A stretch of DNA of 64,000 nucleotides. Source: Erodium maritimum (lineage: Eukaryota; Streptophyta; Magnoliopsida; Geraniales; Geraniaceae). Made by a program: the position numbers and the translations under genes. Numbering within the stretch: position 1 is the first letter of the stretch; each line of letters begins with the position of its first letter. Below the pieces are notes generated by a model. The model saw nothing but the letters and a program-made list of their open reading frames with translations, did not search any database and had not been told where the DNA came from. Shown in pieces: positions 57,531 to 64,000 of this stretch. The DNA lies in contig OY997588.1 of the NCBI GenBank assembly GCA_963921825.1, forward strand, positions 57,234,803 to 57,298,802. The letters are read 5' to 3'.

Positions 57531-59239
57531 AAATTAAACAATCAACCTCCGGGCATAACCAAATGCCTCCAGTAATTCTCATATCGATAAGTTCACTGTT
57601 CCTACGACACTACTAAGTGTCACATGCACTTCTATTGTTCGATACGTTCCCGTATCATACGACACCACCTGGTGTCGCCTGCCTTTCTAATATTCGAATA
57701 AACTTACTTAACCCACGACACCCAAGTGTCACATGCATTTCTACTGTTAACTTTCCCTAGTCAGGGCCGAGATCCGGCTACTTTTCCCTACCTCGTATGC
57801 TTTCCCAAAAGCTCACTTCCAAGCTCCGGCGTGATCACGATCACTCGCCTAGCTTTCTCTTTCCTCTGTCGGTGGCACGATCTAATAAGAACACAATTTA
57901 AAATACTTTTAATTTCGCAGGCATAAACTGAATTTTAATATACTTGACGCCCAAAAGTAACCCCGAAAATGTCGATCACTCCCAAACTTCCCAATTACTC
58001 GACATTGTCGATAATGGACCCGGAAAGGCCCATTTCGCCCGACCCAGCGAATCTGCCCGAGAATGGAAAACGTTCTTCCAGGGATCCGAAAATTCCCGTT
58101 TTCGTTTCTACGGTCTTAGAATAATTCAAGGGTTCCTATGCACTCGACGGAATCAAATTCCGACTTCCGAGTAATTTAATTCGCGTTTAAAGTTTCTAAA
58201 CCCGTCAATTACAACTTTCACAATTTAAATCCGAAATTCGTTCCGGGTGTGGATTAACTACTTGGGGAACGTCCTAAACCACCCGAACACGAAAACCCGA
58301 CACCCGAGCTTATGGGCCCCACCCCGCCATCCTTGGCCGTTTGTGACTAGGGCCGGTTTTGGGCCGGTCCACCATGGTGGTGGCCGGTCCTAGCTCCGGC
58401 CAGCCACCTTACACGGTGGCGGAGCTCCCCCCGAGCCTCCGATCACCAGAAAACGTTCCTCCTTCGCTCCAAAACGTCTCCAACGAACCCCACACCTCAA
58501 CTCAACCAAAAACTACTAGTTTTAACCCAAACCCTAACTTTCAAACTTAACAAAACGAAAATCGGATAGTTGCTCACCGTAGTGAATGACGGTGTGAACT
58601 CGATTCCTTGATCGTTGAGACGATCCACCGATTTGATCGACGGGAAATCACCAAACTCCAAACTCCAAACCTTCCTTCTCTTTTTCTCTCCTTCTCTCTT
58701 CTTTTCTCTCTCCAAAAACTCTTTTTTTTTTCTAGTTATGGCCGAACCCTACCCCCTCTCTCATCCTTGTCTTGTTTCAAAAATACATGACACCACCACA
58801 TATTTGACATGTGGCAAGTGGGTCCCACACCTTTTGGAAAAAATCTTCTAGATATTTTTCAGTCAGATTCGCGAAATTCGGACGTCTCGGGCCCCAAACG
58901 GGCACTTTTTCCAAGAAATTACGAAACTTCACGGGCTACAAGGAAACGGCTCAACTAAGACCGCTGTGACGACGGCTAAGCTTTTTGGATCCAAAACGGA
59001 CCTCGAACGGACCAAAACGTCGCTCGGTTGACTTTTCCAACAAAAAGTCAACATTTCCCAAATTGGTCAAAAAGTTGCCCTGAGTCCCCCGGAACTCACT
59101 TTGGTCGATAACGGGGTCAATTTAAGTCCGGTATGACCCTCGGGGTCAAATTTAGGTTCATTTAAGTTTCTGTCCAAAATTTTTAAATTTTCCTATTTTT
59201 CGCCGATTTGACTGGCGTTGACCGGGAGTGGTTATTACA

Positions 59240-59254
59240 ATCTACCCCCCTTAA
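59240..59254 (-). other. Gypsy-2 polypurine tract
   Basis: The minus strand reads TTAAGGGGGGTAGAT directly before the LTR. Confidence 0.85.
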
Positions 59255-59274
59255 AGGAATTTCTTCCGCGAAAT

Positions 59275-60840
59275 TTAAAACAAACGTACCTCGGGAGTCG
59301 AACAAGTCCGGGTACTTCGCGTAACCTCGTCCTCGCGTTCCCAAGTCGACTCAGCCCTGTGATGCCTCCACTGTACTCGTACTAGGCGGATAACCTTGCC
59401 ACGTTGGACCTGCTCCCGTGTGTCCATGATTCGAACCGGTTGTTCCTCATAGGAGACATCGTCAGCCACCTCGATATTTGCCCACTCAATGACGTGGGAG
59501 GGGTCCGCATTGCACTACCGCAACTAGGACACGTGGAAGACGTTATGAACTCTCCCAAGTTGCGGTGGCAACGCCAGACGATAGGCCACTGCTCCCACTC
59601 TGCTCAAGATCTCGAAAGGGCCAATGTACCGCGGGGCTAACTTGCCCCCGCTGCGTCTGAACCGTACCAGTCCCTTCCTTGGGCTCACCTTTAGGAACAC
59701 GTGATCCCCGAGTGCGAACTCAAGAGGTCGACGTCGTCTGTCGGCATAGCTCTTCTGCTGACTCTATGCGGTCTTCAACCGCTCGCGTATCAGCGCGAAC
59801 TTCTTTGTCGTCTCTCGGACAAGATCTGGCCCCAACAGACTCTTGTCCCCCACCTCTGCCCAACAAACTGGCGACCGAAACGGCCTACCATACAACGCTT
59901 CAAACGGTGTCATCACAATACTGGCCTGGAAGCTGTTGTTGTAGGCGAACTCGACCAACGGCAGGTGGGTTTCCCATGATCCCCTGAAGTCCAGCACACA
60001 TGCCCGTAGCATGTCTTCCAAGATCTGAATAGTGCGCTCGGACTGACCGTCTGTCTGGGGATGGTGTGTTGTACTGAGTAGAACCTCGGTCCCCGACGCG
60101 GTCTGCAGACTCGGCCAAAATCTGGACGTGAAACGAGGATCCCTGTCAGACACTATCGACACAGGGACCCCATGGAGACGCAGTATCTCCTGAATGTACA
60201 TGTTGCTCAGCTTGTCGATCGGATCAGTCATCCTCATCGCCAGGAAATGTGCCGACTTGGTCAACCGATCGAATACTACCCAAACGGAGTCGTGCCCCTT
60301 CGGCGATCTCGGCAGCCCACTCACGAAGTCCATCGTAATGTGCTCCCACTTCCATTGGGCAATCGATAGTGGCTGCAATAGTCCGACGGGACGCTGATGT
60401 TCGGCCTTTACCTGCTGACAGACGAGACACCTCGACACAAATTCCGCGACCGCTCTCCGCATCCCGCTCCACCAGAAGTGCCGCCTGATGTCACGGTATA
60501 TCTTGGTGCCACCCGGGTGCACTATAAGACGCGAATGATGTGACTCTCGAAACACGTCGTCTCTACAGTTGCCTGACACGAATAACCCTCCTCGATACCG
60601 TAACCCCCAATCTGCACTGATTTCCCAGCCTACCACCTCGTCACCGCTGACGACCCTCTCTCGGATCTCTGACGTCTCGACGTCCTCTAACTGCGCCTCC
60701 AACACTCGGGCAAGTAGTGAGGGCTGAGCCACCAATGAGCACATGGCCATGCCACCAGTAATCTCCTCTAACTCAAGCCCGAACGTGCTCAGTTCCCCCA
60801 TCATGTCCCACTCTCGGACTGATATGCTAGCAAGACTCGG
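59275..60840 (-). pseudogene. Gypsy-2 integrase with chromodomain
   Basis: The main open piece reaches down to 59764. It covers the zinc-binding region (CLVCQQVK) and a core with MDFVSGLP, SDRDPRFTS and QTDGQSERT, so the catalytic triad looks intact. Stops follow at 59764-59766 and in the segment up to 59470. The chromodomain (YEEQPVRIMDTREQ, RHHRAESTWE) is on 59275-59469 in the same frame. A shift just after EDEV changes the C-terminus. Confidence 0.9.
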
Positions 60841-62303
60841 AACCGACTTCCTACTCAGGGCGTCGGCGACCACGTTCGCCTTACCCAGATGGTAGTGTAG
60901 CTCAAAGTCGTACTCCTCAAGTAGCTCCATCCATCGCCGTTGGCGCATGTTCAGGTCTCATTGGGAAAAGATGTACTTGAGGCTGTTGTGGTCCGAGAAC
61001 ACCTGAATCCCTCGCCATACAGATAATACCGCCAGCCCTTTAGTGCGAACACGACTGCTGCTAGCTCCAAGTCATGGGTAGGATAGTTGCGCTCGTGTGT
61101 CTTCAACTGCCTTGAGCCATAATCAACAACTCTACCCAACTGCATCAGTACACAGCCCAGTCCTTCCCCGGACGCGTCACAATAAACCTCATACCTGATC
61201 CCTCGCTCTGTCACTACCAATATTGGAGCGGTAGTCAGACGAGTCTTCAATTCCGTGAACGCACGTTCACAATCCTCTGTCCACACAAACCCGACTCCCT
61301 TGCGCGTCAACAGAGTCATCGGCGCGGCTAGTCGCGCAAAGTCCTGGACAAACCGCCGATAATAGACTGCCAACCCCAGAAAGCTACGGATCGCGAAGAC
61401 ACTCGTGGGCCGTGCCCACTTCGAAACCGCGTCGATCTTCGATGGATCGACCAGTATACCGTCACGGGATACAATGTGACAGAGGAATTTCACCTTAGCG
61501 AGCCAAAACTCGCACTTCTCCAGGTTGGCATATAGCTGATGCGTGCGCAGTAGGGTCAGAACAGTCCTCAGATGTACCTCATGTGCCGCCTCATTCTGCG
61601 AGTAGATCAAGATGTCGTCCACGAACACCACCACAAACTGATCTAAGAACGTCCGGAATATACTGTTCATCAGATCCATGAACGCTGCAGGTGCGTTCGT
61701 CAGTCCAAATGGCATCACCAAGAACTCGTAATGCCCATAGCGTGTCCGGAATGCAGTCTTTGGGACGTCCCCCTCTCGGACTCGCAACTGGTAATATCCG
61801 GATCGCAGATCAATATTTGAGAAACAGGTCGACCCTCTCAACTAGTCGAACAAGTCGTCAATCCTCGGTATCGGGTATCGGTTCTTCACCGTAACCCGGT
61901 TCAGCTTCCGGTAATCTATACACATCCGAAGCTCTCCACTCTTCTTCTTCACGAAGAGTGCTGGTGAACCCCACGACGATACGCTCGGACAGATAAATCC
62001 CTTCTCCTGAAGCTCCTAGAGCTGACGTTTCAGCTCGGTCAACTCTGCCGGCGCAAACCTGTAAGGCGCCATCGATATCGCTGCCGTTCCCGGCACCAGG
62101 TAAATCCCGAACTCCACCTCACGTTCTGGTGGCAACCCGCTCAACTCCTCAAGAAAGACCTCGGAGAACTCGCACACCACTCGCAGTAACTCTCGGCTCT
62201 GCACGGCCGATACTTCCTCCATTGCGGACAATGCCGACAGGAGAACCCCGCTCTTACTACCCAGCACACACGACACCTTCGTGTTGCCTGCTGACACTGT
62301 CAC
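60841..62303 (-). pseudogene. Gypsy-2 reverse transcriptase and RNase H
   Basis: RT motifs include [25 protein letters not shown] and the intact catalytic box [10 protein letters not shown]. RNase H has [12 protein letters not shown] and [12 protein letters not shown]. Stops interrupt at 62016-62018 (after ELKRQL) and 61842-61844 (before LRGSTCF). A one-base loss near 61005, in the GEGFQVFSD segment, shifts the frame. A TGA at 60949-60951 replaces the Arg of SQRDLNM. Confidence 0.92.
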
Positions 62304-62675
62304 TCATCGCCTGTAACAGTCGATATTGGCTCGGTACTTCGCCAGCCAATCCATTCCCAAGATCATGTCAAAGGTCGTCATTCCCAGAACGAGAAGGTCA
62401 CCAGGGAAAGGACAGTCTACGACTCTAATTTCGCAGGCACGAAAGACCCTAGTCAACAATACATCACCCCCAACTGGGGTGTCCAGGCACAGGGGTGGAC
62501 TCAACGGCTCTAAACTCAGCCCCAACCTCTCAGCACAACTCAACGAAATAAACGAGTGCGACGCCCCGGTATCAAATAAGAACAACGCCCATAAATGATA
62601 CAATAAACACGTACCCTGAATGGTCTCGCGGTAGGTAGTTGATCCTGGGGCCCGGGAGTCGGTAACTGCGTACAC
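62304..62675 (-). pseudogene. Gypsy-2 protease
   Basis: The active site LFDTGASHSFIS and the closing segment ILGMDWLAKY are present. A TGA at 62304-62306 follows NIDCYRR. Gypsy-1 has its own stop a few codons earlier, at a different codon. Confidence 0.9.
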
Positions 62676-64000
62676 TCTTCCCTGTGACCCTTGCTGCCTC
62701 TGACCCGGCGCACTGACTGTTGGATACCCAGATCTCTGCTGCTGTCTCGGAACTGGTGCGCTCGTGGACGATCGCGAGAACCTCGACTACTGACTCTGAC
62801 GCGGGCGACCCCTGGGTGAATGCACTGTACGCGACTGCTGCGGTCGCTGCGCTGACGTTGCCCCAATCGGCTCACGGCACCTTGTACTAGTGTGCCCAAA
62901 CCTGCCGCACCAGAAACACCTGAGCTCGTCGGCCCTCGGCCCCGAGCCCTACCATGTCCGGCTGATCACTGGTAGCACCGCGGGCCCTCCTCCCATCGGA
63001 CACTCTTGATGCATATGGCCTGGTTGCCCACATGTGAAACATATCGGCTCCCTCTCTGAATGGACTAGCCCCACTGACGCCACCGACCCCATCTGTCTCG
63101 CTCCGCCCTGCTGAGCCTGTGGCCGGAAGAACCCCGTGGTCCTCTGTCTCCTCGGATCTCGGGTCTCGGACGGCCCTGCAACACTGGTCGGCTGCTGTCG
63201 AACCTCACGGGTCCTGGGTGCCTCTCGGAGACCCTGCTCCACTATCGCTGCAGTGTCTACGAGCTCTGAGTACTCTCGCAACCTCAGGGCGAGAACTCGA
63301 TCCCGAATCACCGGCCTCAGCCCCCCCTCGAACCGCCGGCAACGGTTCAGCTCTATCGCCACCATTTCTGGTGCGAATCGGGTCAGGGCCGTGAATCTTG
63401 CCTCATATTCTGCCACTGACGCCCCATCCTGCTGCAGTTCCAGGAACTGCCGATGTCGGTCCATCCGAGCCGACTCGGGGAAATATTGCGCCAAAAAGAC
63501 CGTCCGGAAGATAACGTAGTAGTGCCTGACTCTGCCCCTCACACGCCCCCACCAGTGGTAGGCGCTGTCCCTCAATTGATGGGCTGCAAATGACACTCTA
63601 CTGCGACCTTCCTCGATGCCTGAAGTGTTCAAGTCCCGCGTGACCTGCTCCGGCCATCTCTCGGCTAGGTCGGGGTTCGACTCCCCGAAAAATGTGGGTG
63701 TGCCCAGCTTCAGGAAGTCCAGTAGTGTCCGAGCCGTATGGCCTTCGGCCTGAACGGGCCTCGCTGGAACAACTGCTGTCTCCGGGGCTGGCGATGCCGA
63801 CTCTCTACTGGCGATGATTGCCACCAAACTCTGCACCGTCCTGGTCAGCTCGTCCAGGGAGGTCGTAGTGGGAGGGTCTGCGACCGGCGGGACGCTGGGC
63901 GTGCCCGTAGATGGTCCCGCGTCGCTCCTCATATCCTCTCCGACAGGAGTACCCTAGGCTTCCCCGTACTCAGCGGGCTCGACGGTGGGCAACCATCCTG
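62676..64000 (-). pseudogene. Gypsy-2 gag, N-terminus beyond window
   Basis: Gag core segments FFGESNPDLAERWPEQ and YHWWGRVRGR are followed without frameshift by SVAEYEARFTALTRF. The first zinc knuckle is CFTCGQPGHMHQEC and the second, CFWCGRFGHTSTRC, lies past a stop at 62949-62951. Another stop at 63954-63956 interrupts the N-terminal EYGEA segment. The frame runs into the window edge. Confidence 0.9.

Larger units (their letters stand above)
55489..59239 (-). repeat. Gypsy-2 3' LTR, interrupted by a hAT element
   Basis: It begins TGTCACGCCCTAAATTCAG and ends GAGTGGTTATTACA. Subtracting the hAT insertion and its duplication leaves 2,958 bp. It is closely related to the outer solo LTR at 23667-29913, including the order of its tandem arrays. 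Confidence 0.93.
55489..64000 (-). mobile_element. Gypsy-2: Tekay-like chromovirus, 5' end outside window
   Basis: On the minus strand gag, protease, RT, RNase H, integrase and chromodomain are followed by a polypurine tract and 3' LTR. The proteins are closely similar to Gypsy-1 throughout. There are several in-frame stops (for example at 63954-63956, 62949-62951, 62304-62306, 61842-61844 and 60949-60951) and frameshifts near 61005 and 59320. The RT and integrase catalytic residues that Gypsy-1 has lost are kept here. AAGGA precedes the LTR; its partner lies outside the window. Confidence 0.93.

Overview
The window is plant nuclear DNA, probably from a eudicot with a large, repeat-rich genome. 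The evidence is nested Ty3/gypsy chromovirus and Ty1/copia retrotransposons, LINE-type sequences, a TRIM, a hAT element and another TIR element. Almost all of the 64 kb is transposable-element sequence. Only one probable intact host gene is visible, an intron-containing FHA-domain gene resembling NIPP1/PPP1R8 on the minus strand at 46668-47984. Element names (Copia-1, Gypsy-2 and so on) are labels made for this window.

Region 1-17365 is a Tekay-like chromovirus on the plus strand (Gypsy-1), whose left LTR is cut by the window edge. A complete Copia element (Copia-1, 1186-9646) sits in its leader with target-site duplication CGTTA. Gypsy-1 keeps recognisable gag, protease, RT, RNase H, integrase and chromodomain, but has frameshifts, stops and altered catalytic residues. 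Its 3' LTR abuts the remains of another gypsy LTR (Gypsy-3, 17366-19389).

Region 21204-46410 is an old plus-strand Copia element (Copia-3) that served as a landing site. Inside it lie Copia-2 (21835-35159, minus, duplication TATGA), a solo LTR of the Copia-1 family (35737-37373, duplication TGAAG) and a truncated second Copia-1 family copy (38369-42556, minus). Copia-2 is interrupted by a gypsy solo LTR (23667-29913, duplication TATGT), which holds another gypsy solo LTR (24417-27612, duplication CGGTC), so nesting is four deep. Copia-2 also carries a retroposed unit with an uninterrupted 564-codon RRM protein and no ORF2.

Region 46411-55488 is the least retrotransposon-dense part. It holds the FHA gene, a chromovirus chromodomain relic (50465-50790), a 402-bp TRIM (50890-51291), a 1.8-kb TIR element carrying a decayed GRF-type zinc-finger gene (52746-54547) and a LINE-like fragment.

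Region 55489-64000 is a second Tekay-like element on the minus strand (Gypsy-2). Its 3' LTR contains a 785-bp hAT element with an 8-bp duplication, and its gag runs off the right edge.

The most interesting signals are two. The Copia-1 lineage looks recently mobile (equal-length LTRs with no difference found), yet its two copies share the same destroyed polymerase site. The RRM ORF1-only retroposon resembles a plant 'half-LINE'.
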